64,000 nucleotides of DNA, from positions 9,129,501 to 9,193,500 of the forward strand of contig NZ_CP063849.1 in assembly GCF_015277775.1 (NCBI RefSeq), written 5' to 3'. This stretch comes from Paludibaculum fermentans. GTDB lineage: Bacteria > Acidobacteriota > Terriglobia > Bryobacterales > Bryobacteraceae. Of this stretch, positions 42,813 through 51,573 are shown piece by piece. Below the pieces are notes generated by a model that was not told the DNA's origin, searched no databases, and was given only the letters and a program-made list of their open reading frames with translations. The stretch's first letter is position 1; the number at the start of each line of letters is the position of its first letter. A program made the position numbers and the translations under genes.

Positions 42813-43513
42813 CACTCGACGATAGGGACCTGCTGAAGCAGTTGTTTGGGGCAACAACGGAGTGCCAGGCTGTGGAATCGCTGGCTGTGCGCGGGCCGAT
42901 CGAAAGTGCCGCCATTCAGGCGCATCTGGGCAGCTGCGCGCATTGCGCCGCGCAGCGGGCGGCCTACGTTGCCTTCCTCGAGCCTGCCCCGTGTGCCGCG
43001 GATGCCTTTGCCGTCAACTGGGTGGACAACCGCATGCGGATGCCTTGGAACCGCGACGCCACGCCGCGCGCTTCCTGGTTTGACCGCCTCTTCGGAACGC
43101 GCGCACTGGCCCCCGCCGCCATTGCGCTGGCCGCTCTATTACTGACGGTTGGCGTCGGGGTCAGAAGCCGTTCCTCTGTGCCTTCGACACAGGACCTGTT
43201 GCAAAGCGCCGAACGTTCGCAGAATGTGGAACTGATCGCGCCGAAAGGCGACGTGGCCAGAGCCCCCGAGGAGCTGCGCTGGGGCGCCGTGGCAGGCGCG
43301 GCGCAATACCGCGTGAAGATCATGGAAGTCGACCGTGTGCTTCTCTGGCAGGCCACCACGGCTTCTCTCAATGTCCGCGTGCCTCTTGATGTCCAGGGCA
43401 AGTCGCTGCCCGGCAAGCGGATGATCTGGCAGGTGGAAGCGCTCGACGCCGGCGGCAAGGAACTCGCCCAGAGCAGCCAGAGCTTCCGTAAGAAGCTTGC
43501 CCCGACTCACTAG
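42809..43513 (+). CDS. Membrane anti-sigma factor with zinc-finger motif
   Basis: 234 residues from ATG 42809, overlapping the sigma factor stop. The cytoplasmic N-terminus carries an H-x3-C-x2-C zinc-binding anti-sigma motif (AHLGSCAHCAAQRAAY, about residues 36-50). One transmembrane helix lies near 100-118 (LAPAAIALAALLLTVGVGV). The extracytoplasmic part (about 120-234) has the look of a fibronectin-like beta sandwich (APEELRWGAVAGAAQYRVKIMEVDRVLLWQATT, then MIWQVEALDAGG). It should hold the ECF factor at the membrane until an envelope signal releases it. The next gene begins 22 bases later, so it is probably co-transcribed. Confidence 0.88.
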   Translation: MTLDDRDLLKQLFGATTECQAVESLAVRGPIESAAIQAHLGSCAHCAAQRAAYVAFLEPAPCAADAFAVNWVDNRMRMPWNRDATPRASWFDRLFGTRALAPAAIALAALLLTVGVGVRSRSSVPSTQDLLQSAERSQNVELIAPKGDVARAPEELRWGAVAGAAQYRVKIMEVDRVLLWQATTASLNVRVPLDVQGKSLPGKRMIWQVEALDAGGKELAQSSQSFRKKLAPTH

Positions 43514-43534
43514 ATCAGGACCTGAGCACTCACA

Positions 43535-44686
43535 ATGACGCAAACCACGAAGTTCATGTTGACTGCTCTCAGCGCTGTGTCGCTGATGAACTGGCCGGCG
43601 GCCGGCCAGCAGAAGCGGAATCCCGCACCCGCCGTAGGCTCGGAAGTGCGTGTCCTGGACGAAACCCAACCAGCCGGCGGCACTGTTCAGCTGAAACTGA
43701 GCCTGACGGAGCCGAAGCCGATCTCGAGCGGTACGAAGCGAATGGCGCTCGATCCATTTGCGTTCGACGCCGTCTTTGGGATCTCCCTTTGGAGTCCGCT
43801 GGGTGATGTATTCGGTGTGGCCCACGTCGACGGCGGGCAACTGGCCGTAAACTCGATGTCGCCGTTGTCATCCTTGGGGACTGTAGTCGACTACCCGATC
43901 CTCACCGTCGCGGCGCACATTCGGCCCGATGCTGCCGCCGGGATGACTGTTCCCCTTTCATTGGATCCCGGCTCGACATTCGTTGACGCCCTCGGCTTCG
44001 TGGAGCCGTTTGTCCCATCGAAGCCGGGTATCCTGACGCTCGCTGGCTCGGCTTCCATTCACAATGTCGTGCCCGGCGGTGGCACCTGGCCGGCCGGCAC
44101 GGTGATTCACGTGGCCGGTTCAGGCTTCGATCCCGCGGCCAGGGTCCGCACCAAGTTCAAGACGAAATCGGTGTTGGTGGTGAACCCGTCCGAGATCCAA
44201 CTGGTTCTCGCCGAGACTGTGGAAATGGACGCGCAGAAGATCAACGTCACGAATCCCAACAAAGACACGGTGGACTACTTCTCGTACTTGCGCGCGGTGC
44301 CGCAGGGCGCCAGCGTGCAACCTGTGGTGGCCTCGGCGCACCCGATCTTCCCGCGATCGTTCCAGTTCCTCCAGGTGAGCACCACCCAGCAATCGCAGGG
44401 CGTGCGGGGCACCCAACTGACCGCGCTGGCCATCCAGAACTCGAATGCGGCTACCGCACAGATCCGGCTGGAAGCCTGGACCCCCGCCGGCGGTGTGCTT
44501 GCGAGCGCCTCGCTGGCGCTGGCCTATGGCGAATCGATCACCCGCGAGTTGGGCGAGTACTTCCACTCGAAGTTGAGCCCCGGGACCATGGTGCGCGTTT
44601 TTGCGACGGTTCCGGTTCAGGTAGTGAGCTTCACCGCTGATACCTCCACCGGTGACCTGAAACCCTTCATTTCGACGCCGTTCTGA
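43535..44686 (+). CDS. Secreted cohesin-like / IPT-TIG domain protein
   Basis: 383 residues with a signal peptide (about 1-24). Residues about 35-165 have a cohesin-like beta-sandwich pattern (VGSEVRVLDETQPAGGTVQLKLSL, DAVFGISLWSPLGDVFGVAH, DYPILTVAAHIRPDAAAG). Residues about 175-255 follow the IPT/TIG pattern (IHNVVPGGGTWPAGTVIHVAGSGFDPAARVR, NPSEIQLVLAETVEMDAQKINVTNP). The C-terminal ~110 residues form a further sandwich (TQLTALAIQNSNAATAQIRLEAWTPAGG). It is probably a surface or matrix adhesin-type protein. It lies 22 bases downstream of the anti-sigma gene, so it is likely a target or partner of that circuit. Its last 20 bases overlap the convergent CHAT gene. Domain names are pattern-based. 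Confidence 0.75.
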   Translation: MTQTTKFMLTALSAVSLMNWPAAGQQKRNPAPAVGSEVRVLDETQPAGGTVQLKLSLTEPKPISSGTKRMALDPFAFDAVFGISLWSPLGDVFGVAHVDGGQLAVNSMSPLSSLGTVVDYPILTVAAHIRPDAAAGMTVPLSLDPGSTFVDALGFVEPFVPSKPGILTLAGSASIHNVVPGGGTWPAGTVIHVAGSGFDPAARVRTKFKTKSVLVVNPSEIQLVLAETVEMDAQKINVTNPNKDTVDYFSYLRAVPQGASVQPVVASAHPIFPRSFQFLQVSTTQQSQGVRGTQLTALAIQNSNAATAQIRLEAWTPAGGVLASASLALAYGESITRELGEYFHSKLSPGTMVRVFATVPVQVVSFTADTSTGDLKPFISTPF

Positions 44687-47063
44687 TCCGGTAGGCCCAC
44701 GAGAGCAGCGCGAGCACGATGCCGGCCAGGCTGGCGAGCACTGGAAGGAGCGTCGAGCGTGGCGTGCGGGCTGAGGCGTCACCGTTCAGGACGTACCCGG
44801 CCCAATAACGAGGGTGCGCTAGTGCCTGGCCCGAGCGCCGGAACGACAGCCTCGCTTCCCGCAGCGCCGCGGAGACCGTCTCGCCGGCGTCCAATGCGGA
44901 GTAGAAGGTCCGCATGAACTCGGCCGACGGCCGGTCCGAGATGCGCCACAAGGTGGATACTGTGGATTTCGCGCCAGCGCCCAGGAACGCCCGGCTGATG
45001 CCCTGGATCCCTTCGCCAGCCACAGCCTGACCGAGTTCTGTATCGCAGGCGGCCAGCGTGACCAGAAGTGTCGTGGACAGATCCAGCGCCGCGACCTCGC
45101 GCGCGAACAGAAAGTCGTAGGGCCGCCCTGCGTCAGGGGAGGTAAAGACCAGCCGTGAGCGGTCCGGGTCGACGCTATCGGCCACGGCGTGCGTGGCAAA
45201 GTGCAGCAGCGGGACTCCCTTTAGGTTCACAGCGCTGACGAAGCTCTTCAAGTTGGAAGCTCCGGCGTGAACCAGAGTGCGGCCGGAGGTCGCGGAGGCG
45301 GCTGCGTGCGCTTCCTCCGTGGCGCCTGGCAACTCCGCCAGTCCCTCCGCAAACAGCGCGGATCCGGACGCCGAGGCAGGCGCCCGCGGACTGGCGAACG
45401 CGACCAGCATCGCCCTCCAAGGCGAGAGCCAGCCTCGCTCCGCCCGCTGGCCGGCCAGCATGGACGAGGAGGGCAGATAGCTGACCGCAAAGCGATCGAT
45501 GAGCAGTTCGTCTGAGCCCGGCAGCCGCAGGGATTCGAAGGGCAGCGACTGGAGCCGGCCATCGCCGACGATGATGAGTTGGGAAGTTGCAGGCTGGGGT
45601 AGTTTTGCGAGGACACCCAGCGTCGCGGTGCCAAGCTTTGCCGATGCGTCCTGCCATGCTGCCTGCCCGGACCGCAGTGTGTCGAGATAGGCGTCGATCA
45701 TGCCTGCGGCCGGCGCGTCAAAGCGCAGCAGTCCGGCCGCCGCCGGCGTGATCCAGATGACTGCGCCATGCGGGTCCGCCAGCCAGAACTCCAGCAGGGC
45801 CGAGCCTGGTGACAGCCGCTTCTGGATTCCCGCAATTGTGGCCGGCCCCGCCTGGACGCTGATGCGGTCTTTCAGCGCACGAGCGCGGCCCTGCTCCATG
45901 TAGTGAAAGATTTCCTCGAGCTTAGGCGAGTCCTGCTCCACCAACAGGGTGATCGCGGCATCGTAGACGTCGCGCTTGTCACCAAGGAAGCCGGCTCTCA
46001 AACCGACGGTCGAGATGCTGGTCCGCATTGCCTCGATGGCGGCGATTGCCTCACGATAAAGGGCCAGGGCCTCCGCGGGCTGGCCCATGTCTTCCTCGAC
46101 ACGTCCGAGCTCGTACTGCGCCTTCCACTTCTCTTCCGGAGCATTGATCTGCTCCGCCGCCTGCAGCGCCCGCGCGGCCTGCTGGCGCGCTACCGGTGCA
46201 AGGTGCCTCCGACGGGAGGATTCACTCAGGTACAGCAGCGCCTGCGTAGCCTCCCTCCGGTTGCCCGAATCCAAGGCCAGCTTCAGCGCGCGCTCGAAGT
46301 TGGGTCGCGCCTGGGCGGGGTCTTCCAGGTCCAGCGCCAGGGCAATACCCATGTTCTTGATGACGCCGATTTCGCCGTCCCGGTCGTGGTTGGCCGCGAA
46401 CAGCGCCTGTGCCTCGCGGTAGCGGTCGAGTGCTTTATACGGGTCGCCCAGCCGCCGGTACAGCACGCCCATGTTAGCCAGTAGCTGCGCGCGTTCCCCC
46501 GGAGCCAGTGCACTGCGAGCCGAGGATAATTCCTGATAGATCGCCAGCGCTCGCTGATATTGCCCCAGCTTCTGATAGAGCACTGCGATGTTGGCGCGCG
46601 TCATCTGCAAGCGCCGGGCGTGCCAATCTTCCTGGCCGTGCCTGCCCAGGATGTCGAGCGCCTCGTTATACCGGTCGTGCGCTTCGCTGTAGCGGCCCAG
46701 AAAGTAGTAGACGTTTGCCTCGTTGTTGAGCAGCGTCACTTCCGCTGAGGTGATCCCCGCGCCGCGCGCCACGCCCCGGGCGGCTCCGTATGCGGCCAGT
46801 GCTGCCTCATACTCGCCGGAGTTCACCCGCGCGCGGCCTACGGTGGTGCGGCAGTCGACCTCCGGCTTCGGCAGCTTGAGCGCTGCGTTGAGCTTGGCGC
46901 ACTCCGAGGCGTCCCGGATCGCCTCTGGATACTTGCCCGCGGCGAATTCTGACTCGGCCTGTGTAGCCAATGCCTGGGCCTTGGATTGTTGCTCCGCTGA
47001 GACGGCGCCCTGCGCCAGGCACACGGCAGTGAAGCTGCAGCAGAGAATGGACAGACTTCGCAC
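44667..47063 (-). CDS. TPR-CHAT protein, putative exported caspase-like protease
   Basis: 798 residues from GTG 47063, where a signal-like N-terminus begins (RSLSILCCSFTAVCLAQGAV); the frame is open further upstream but there it only shadows the neighbouring gene. Residues about 25-440 are tetratricopeptide repeats (AEFAAGKYPEAIRDASEC, VYYFLGRYSEAHDRYNEALDIL, VLYQKLGQYQRALAIYQEL). The CHAT domain (about 490-770) has the expected dyad: H625 in LLHFATHAVAD and C673 in TLAACDTELGQ. A C-terminal transmembrane helix follows (about 772-791, TLLPVLASLAGIVLALLSWA). CHAT proteases are caspase relatives. The combination of a signal peptide and a C-terminal anchor would place the domain outside the cytoplasm, which is unusual. 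It converges on the sigma/anti-sigma operon. Confidence 0.88.
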   Translation of the reverse strand: MRSLSILCCSFTAVCLAQGAVSAEQQSKAQALATQAESEFAAGKYPEAIRDASECAKLNAALKLPKPEVDCRTTVGRARVNSGEYEAALAAYGAARGVARGAGITSAEVTLLNNEANVYYFLGRYSEAHDRYNEALDILGRHGQEDWHARRLQMTRANIAVLYQKLGQYQRALAIYQELSSARSALAPGERAQLLANMGVLYRRLGDPYKALDRYREAQALFAANHDRDGEIGVIKNMGIALALDLEDPAQARPNFERALKLALDSGNRREATQALLYLSESSRRRHLAPVARQQAARALQAAEQINAPEEKWKAQYELGRVEEDMGQPAEALALYREAIAAIEAMRTSISTVGLRAGFLGDKRDVYDAAITLLVEQDSPKLEEIFHYMEQGRARALKDRISVQAGPATIAGIQKRLSPGSALLEFWLADPHGAVIWITPAAAGLLRFDAPAAGMIDAYLDTLRSGQAAWQDASAKLGTATLGVLAKLPQPATSQLIIVGDGRLQSLPFESLRLPGSDELLIDRFAVSYLPSSSMLAGQRAERGWLSPWRAMLVAFASPRAPASASGSALFAEGLAELPGATEEAHAAASATSGRTLVHAGASNLKSFVSAVNLKGVPLLHFATHAVADSVDPDRSRLVFTSPDAGRPYDFLFAREVAALDLSTTLLVTLAACDTELGQAVAGEGIQGISRAFLGAGAKSTVSTLWRISDRPSAEFMRTFYSALDAGETVSAALREARLSFRRSGQALAHPRYWAGYVLNGDASARTPRSTLLPVLASLAGIVLALLSWAYRIRTASK

Positions 47064-47116
47064 CCAGGCTTGATTGTAGCCTTCAGCCGCCGCTCTGGCG
47101 TTTCGCCGAACCCTGT

Positions 47117-48067
47117 CTACGCGCCGCCGCCATTGAGCACGGCCCCGTAGGTCTTCAGGTACTTCATTCCCGTATCGCACATGATGGTGACGATGTTGGC
47201 CTTGGGGCCAAGCTCTTCCGCCAGCCGGAAGGCGGCCACCACGTTGGCTCCGGTCGAGGTACCCGCGAAGACACCTTCTTCCCGAGCGAGTCGCAGCGCC
47301 ATCGCCGTGGCCTCCTGCGTCGAGACTGCCTCTATGCGGTTGGCGATCCCCGGCTGCCAAAGGGGTACGATGTAACCGGCGCCGATCCCGTCGATCTTGT
47401 GTGAGCCCGGGGCTCCGCCCGAAAGCACGGGCGACTCGGCCGGTTCCACCGCGACGATCCGGATCTGATCATTCTTTCGCCGCAGTCCTTCGGCATTGCC
47501 GCGCAGTGAGCCGCCGGTTCCCACGCTCTGCACGAAGCCGTCGATGTCTCCCTCCGTTTGCAGCCAGATCTCTTCCGCCATGCGGTGATAGGCGGCCAGA
47601 GGGGCCGTGTTCTTCATCTGGTCGGTCCAGACGGCGCCTGTCTCCGCGGCAATGACCCGCGCGGCTTCGATCATGTCCTGCGTGAGCTGCTTTGTCATGC
47701 CGCCGCTTTCGCTCCGCACGATCTGCAGCCGCGCGCCCAGGATCCTCATGTGATCGAGTTTCTCCTGCGAGAACGCATCCGAAGTGACGATGTGCAGGGG
47801 ATAGGCCTTCACCGCACAGACCAGCGACAACGACACGCCCGTGCTGCCACCTGTGTACTCGACGACGGAGCCACCTTCCGACAGCCGCCCTTCCGCCTCG
47901 GCCTGTTCGATCATGGCCAGCGCCATGCGGTCTTTCATGCTGCCGGTGGGATTCTCGCTCTCCAGCTTCAGCAGGATGCGGGCGCCATTGTCCGGCGCCA
48001 CCCTGCGCAAGGCCAATAACGACGTGTTGCCGATGTTCTGGAGGATGCCCCGCTGCAAGCCGCTCAT
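47117..48067 (-). CDS. Cysteine synthase-like PLP enzyme
   Basis: 316 residues, fold-type II PLP enzyme. The PLP lysine is K45 in PTGSMKDRMA. The substrate loop is EYTGGSTGVSLS (about 72-83), the phosphate-binding loop is SVGTGGSLRG (about 180-189), and FAGTSTGANV is conserved near 267. The TGGSTG loop (cysteine synthases usually have TSGNTG) and the final segment TIMCDTGMKYL group it with cysteine synthase-like proteins that may use O-phosphoserine, O-acetylserine or another acceptor. Sulphur assimilation is the likely pathway, but the exact reaction is open. It lies upstream of the CHAT gene in the same direction (53 bases) and may share its transcript. Confidence 0.88.
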   Translation of the reverse strand: MSGLQRGILQNIGNTSLLALRRVAPDNGARILLKLESENPTGSMKDRMALAMIEQAEAEGRLSEGGSVVEYTGGSTGVSLSLVCAVKAYPLHIVTSDAFSQEKLDHMRILGARLQIVRSESGGMTKQLTQDMIEAARVIAAETGAVWTDQMKNTAPLAAYHRMAEEIWLQTEGDIDGFVQSVGTGGSLRGNAEGLRRKNDQIRIVAVEPAESPVLSGGAPGSHKIDGIGAGYIVPLWQPGIANRIEAVSTQEATAMALRLAREEGVFAGTSTGANVVAAFRLAEELGPKANIVTIMCDTGMKYLKTYGAVLNGGGA

Positions 48068-48122
48068 GATGCAGTTCTACCAGGAACCCGCAGAGCCTTG
48101 CTGAGAGCCTCCGGACTGGCCG

Positions 48123-51100
48123 CTACTTATACGGCGTGAAGGAGACCCCGACCGGACCATCCGCCCCACCCTGCAGCGAGCCAGAGTCTGGCCAGTAGAG
48201 TTCCGTCATGAACGTCGATCCGGCACTGGCCCCGCCGCGCGTCACGCGGTAAGTCTTCGACATGGTGGAGACCCCGAAGGCCATTTCCCCTTTCGTGTCG
48301 AAGCCCGCCTTCACGCGCATGCCCGCCTTCCAGCCGCCCGGCGCGCTGGGGCCCGGTTTCAGGTTCTTATACGTCACCGTCACCGTGAACTCATCCACCT
48401 GGTCTTTGCCCTCTTCCTTCGTCTTCAGGTCGATGGGCGGAGTGATCAGGTCTGCGATGTAGCAGCACCCGAATGCTTCGGCCGCGCTCTTCACCTGGAA
48501 CGGAGCCGTGCCTGTGATTGAGACGTCGAAATCCAACTCGTAGTATTTGTTGTAGAGCACTCCGTGAAACGAGTGGTCCAAGGAGGTGACACCCTGGAAC
48601 TCTCCGTCCAGCTTCATCTCCAACTGCACGTCCGTCGTCCCGTTGTTCGGATAAATGTGGGAACCGTTCGACACCATCACGAACACCCGGCCGTTCGCCT
48701 CGGCCAGCGCCTGCACATCCTCCAGGTCAAACATCTGCATGAATTCGCCCGCTTTCTCCAGGTGCGATCCATGCATGGTGTAGACAAACGCCTTGGCCAG
48801 GCCCTGCGATGTCAGGGTGAAGCGCAGCTTGGCTTTGTCCTGCCAGAGGGGCACGTTCGTTTTGTCGAAGGTGACCTGATACAGCCGCGCGCCCAGGTGC
48901 GGATAGGCGAACCTCTCGCGGTAGGACACCGTGCTCTTGCTCAGCGGCCACGCCACCGGCTTTACCGCGCCTCCGGTCAGCAGTCCATAACCCGGGTACC
49001 CGTCGATAATCCGGCCGCCCACATAGCGGTCGCAGAAGGTCCACCAGGCTTCGTGCAGCGGCCCGAAGACCTTCTCGAGTCCCTCCACCGGCATGGTCGA
49101 GGTTTCCGATTCCATCAGCTTCAACACGTCGCCGATGCGCGCATCCACCACTCCGGGCGAGGCCGGGGCCAGCGTCTGCAACAACAGCGACGCCCCGTAG
49201 CCGTGCCGCCGGGCCGCTGCCGGACTCCACCAGTCAGCCACCTCCAGCGGCTCAGTGTACAGGAAGTACATGTTCTCCGACGCGTTGCCGGAGATGTAGT
49301 TGCCGTCACCCGACATCGCACGCTCCAGCCACGTGGCCGAAGCCTCTTCCATCCACAACCAGCCGCTGCTGCTGTTGCCTTCATACTGCGCCTGCATGAT
49401 GTGCAGAAGCTCGTGGCCGGCGGTGATCCGCGCGTCATCCAGTTCCTTCTGCCCGCCGCCCTGCAGCGTATCCAGATTGATGCAGAGGCCTGTGTTCTTC
49501 TTCCCCCAGATGCCGGTCTCCGAATTGCCTGCCGCGCCTGAACTGCCGCCCAGCACCAGATTGGACCAGCTGTTGTAGGAGAAGAGGTAGATCTCGATCG
49601 CCGAACCGCCGCGTTTGTTCCAGTCCAGCCCCATGCTCGCAATCAGTTTGTAGGCGTCTTCCAGGTCGTTGCCGAGCGTCTTGATCAGTTCGCCCGCGCT
49701 CGACGGGGCATGCAGGATGAAATGCTCGTCCCGCGACGTGTTCGGCTTCAGCCCGGCCATGGCCCACAGCATCCAGCTCACCTTGCTATTGCTGGTCAAG
49801 GCGCCCGTCCGCGCCCGCGCCGCGCGTGCCGTCGTCTTCTCCGGCGTCTGCGCCGGCAGCGCCACGGTCAGCTTGCCATCCTGCACCTGGCCGGAGAAGA
49901 ACGCAGGCCCGTCGTCACTGCCCTCGGGCTGCATCAACAGCGTCACATCGCCGTCCGGGGTGCCTGCCACGTCCAGCGTCAATGTCACTGGAGCCGCCAG
50001 GGCTGTAGGCAGCCCTTCCAAGCGGAAATAGGGCGTGACACGATCGCTCGCAGGTTCCCTGGGCCGCGTCGTGGTCGAGATCTTCAGATTCACCGGTTCG
50101 GCCAGCGCGCCGGCCTCCGCCGTAAGTTTGAACCCGGGCGCTTCGAAACTGCCGCCCTCGGGAGTCACCCATCCGTCGGAGGCCACCTGCCAGTTCGATT
50201 CCGCCCAGGCACCGGTGAGTTTGACGAAGGCCTGGCCGGTCGTAGCGTCGTTCACGCACAGGCCCGGAGTCGAAGTCACGAGTTTGTACTCTCCGGCCGG
50301 CAGGACCTGCCGCAGGTTCGCACGCATCGCCAGGCACCACTCCGGACTTGTTGCGTCGCACGCCTGCTTGCCCATCGTCGATGCCAGGACTTCCTCGCCC
50401 GCGGCATTGAGCAGTTGGAACGATAGGGAGGCCGTATTCTCCGGGAACTGGTACCAGGTTTCGATCTTCGTCAACACCGCGTCGTCCGGCAGCCGCAGGG
50501 CCGCCTGGTCCGTCGTCCGGCACGCTTCGGTGTTCCATACTTTGGAAAGTTGAACTACCCGCCCGCCTGCCGGGAGCGAGGCGCCGTACACCAGGTCGCT
50601 GCCGGCGATGCCCAGCGTGACGGGGTACAGCCCGGCCAGGACGTCGGCCAGCGTCACCACAGTGACCTCATAGAAGCCGGGACGACCCACCGCCAGGCGC
50701 GCGCCATTCACTTCCAGGTCTGTCTTTTCCAGTTTCGCCGCCAGCGCCGCATTCGCGATGTTGAAGGGCCGTTCCAGGCTGCCGTCGCCCGGCAGGGCTC
50801 CGGCCGCAATCTCAGGAGTTGTCGCCCCCAATCCCTGCACCATCAGCCGGACTTCCTCACCGGGCTTCGCGGGCGCCAGTTCGGTCACCGCACTCCCATC
50901 AGGGTGATACGCTTCCACAATCCACGACGCGTTCACCTGCCGGTACACGGGGCGTGGAGCCGCATCCAGGATGGGTAATCCGCGCGAGATCTCACCCCCG
51001 GCCGTCTTCACCTTGAGAGTGACCGAGCCCGCTTTCAGGCCGTAAGGAAGTTGGACCGTCAGCCGGTCGGGCAGTGTCTCCAGCAGCGCCGCATTGAGCA

Positions 51101-51341
51101 CAACGCTGCCCTGGGTGACGGTCACCGTGGTGCCGTTCAGGGTCGACGGATAGGGCGGTGTCGCGGGTCCTGACTGGGTGGCCAGGTAGTTGCCCCTGAT
51201 GTAGACCAGCGACCCCGGGGCGAATTCGTACAGTCCGCCTCCGGCATTGAGGACGGCGTTGGTTGAAGCAAATTCGGGTTTGGTCTGTCCCCACCCGAAG
51301 GAAGCAAAGCAAAGTATGGAGAGCGTAGCCAGTGTCCGCAT
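48123..51341 (-). CDS. Large secreted gluzincin-type metalloprotease (HELLH) with TIGR03437-like N-terminus
   Basis: 1072 residues from ATG 51341, with GGAG 9 bases upstream and a signal peptide (MRTLATLSILCFASFGWGQ). Residues about 25-240 resemble the acidobacterial TIGR03437 module (ASTNAVLNAGGGLYEFAPGS, LVYIRGNYLA, LPDRLTVQLPYGLKAG). A beta-rich middle follows, then a peptidase-like domain with H643-E-L-L-H647 in ITAGHELLHIMQAQYEG and a second acidic motif WMEEASATWLE (E666), 19 residues after the second His. This spacing fits a gluzincin zinc site. The C-terminal ~350 residues are beta-rich and may bind substrate. TIGR03437 is usually C-terminal, so its N-terminal position is unusual. No family name beyond that is certain. 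Confidence 0.8.
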   Translation of the reverse strand: MRTLATLSILCFASFGWGQTKPEFASTNAVLNAGGGLYEFAPGSLVYIRGNYLATQSGPATPPYPSTLNGTTVTVTQGSVVLNAALLETLPDRLTVQLPYGLKAGSVTLKVKTAGGEISRGLPILDAAPRPVYRQVNASWIVEAYHPDGSAVTELAPAKPGEEVRLMVQGLGATTPEIAAGALPGDGSLERPFNIANAALAAKLEKTDLEVNGARLAVGRPGFYEVTVVTLADVLAGLYPVTLGIAGSDLVYGASLPAGGRVVQLSKVWNTEACRTTDQAALRLPDDAVLTKIETWYQFPENTASLSFQLLNAAGEEVLASTMGKQACDATSPEWCLAMRANLRQVLPAGEYKLVTSTPGLCVNDATTGQAFVKLTGAWAESNWQVASDGWVTPEGGSFEAPGFKLTAEAGALAEPVNLKISTTTRPREPASDRVTPYFRLEGLPTALAAPVTLTLDVAGTPDGDVTLLMQPEGSDDGPAFFSGQVQDGKLTVALPAQTPEKTTARAARARTGALTSNSKVSWMLWAMAGLKPNTSRDEHFILHAPSSAGELIKTLGNDLEDAYKLIASMGLDWNKRGGSAIEIYLFSYNSWSNLVLGGSSGAAGNSETGIWGKKNTGLCINLDTLQGGGQKELDDARITAGHELLHIMQAQYEGNSSSGWLWMEEASATWLERAMSGDGNYISGNASENMYFLYTEPLEVADWWSPAAARRHGYGASLLLQTLAPASPGVVDARIGDVLKLMESETSTMPVEGLEKVFGPLHEAWWTFCDRYVGGRIIDGYPGYGLLTGGAVKPVAWPLSKSTVSYRERFAYPHLGARLYQVTFDKTNVPLWQDKAKLRFTLTSQGLAKAFVYTMHGSHLEKAGEFMQMFDLEDVQALAEANGRVFVMVSNGSHIYPNNGTTDVQLEMKLDGEFQGVTSLDHSFHGVLYNKYYELDFDVSITGTAPFQVKSAAEAFGCCYIADLITPPIDLKTKEEGKDQVDEFTVTVTYKNLKPGPSAPGGWKAGMRVKAGFDTKGEMAFGVSTMSKTYRVTRGGASAGSTFMTELYWPDSGSLQGGADGPVGVSFTPYK

Positions 51342-51546
51342 AAATATGCACTCCGCGGGGTACAGCGTTCGGGCCCCCGTCTGCAGACTCAGTATACGCT
51401 TACAAAAGATAATAAGGTCTGAAATCAGAAGTGATGTGTCTGCCCCTCGCTCCGAACCCATATGGGTGAATGAGTGGGGATAGAGCCGTTCACCGCGCCG
51501 TGAATCGCCCGCCAGGCACGCTCTTGCGCATTTTTCTGTTGCAGGT

Positions 51547-51573
51547 AGGTGCACTATGTGCCATAGTGCACCT
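51547..51573. promoter_or_regulatory. Perfect 27-base palindromic operator over a start codon
   Basis: AGGTGCACTATG (51547-51558), spacer TGC, CATAGTGCACCT (51562-51573): 12-base perfect arms. It covers part of the AGGTAGG ribosome site, the ATG at 51556 and codons 1-6 of the GntR gene. It is almost certainly the autoregulatory site of that YtrA-type repressor. Confidence 0.85.
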
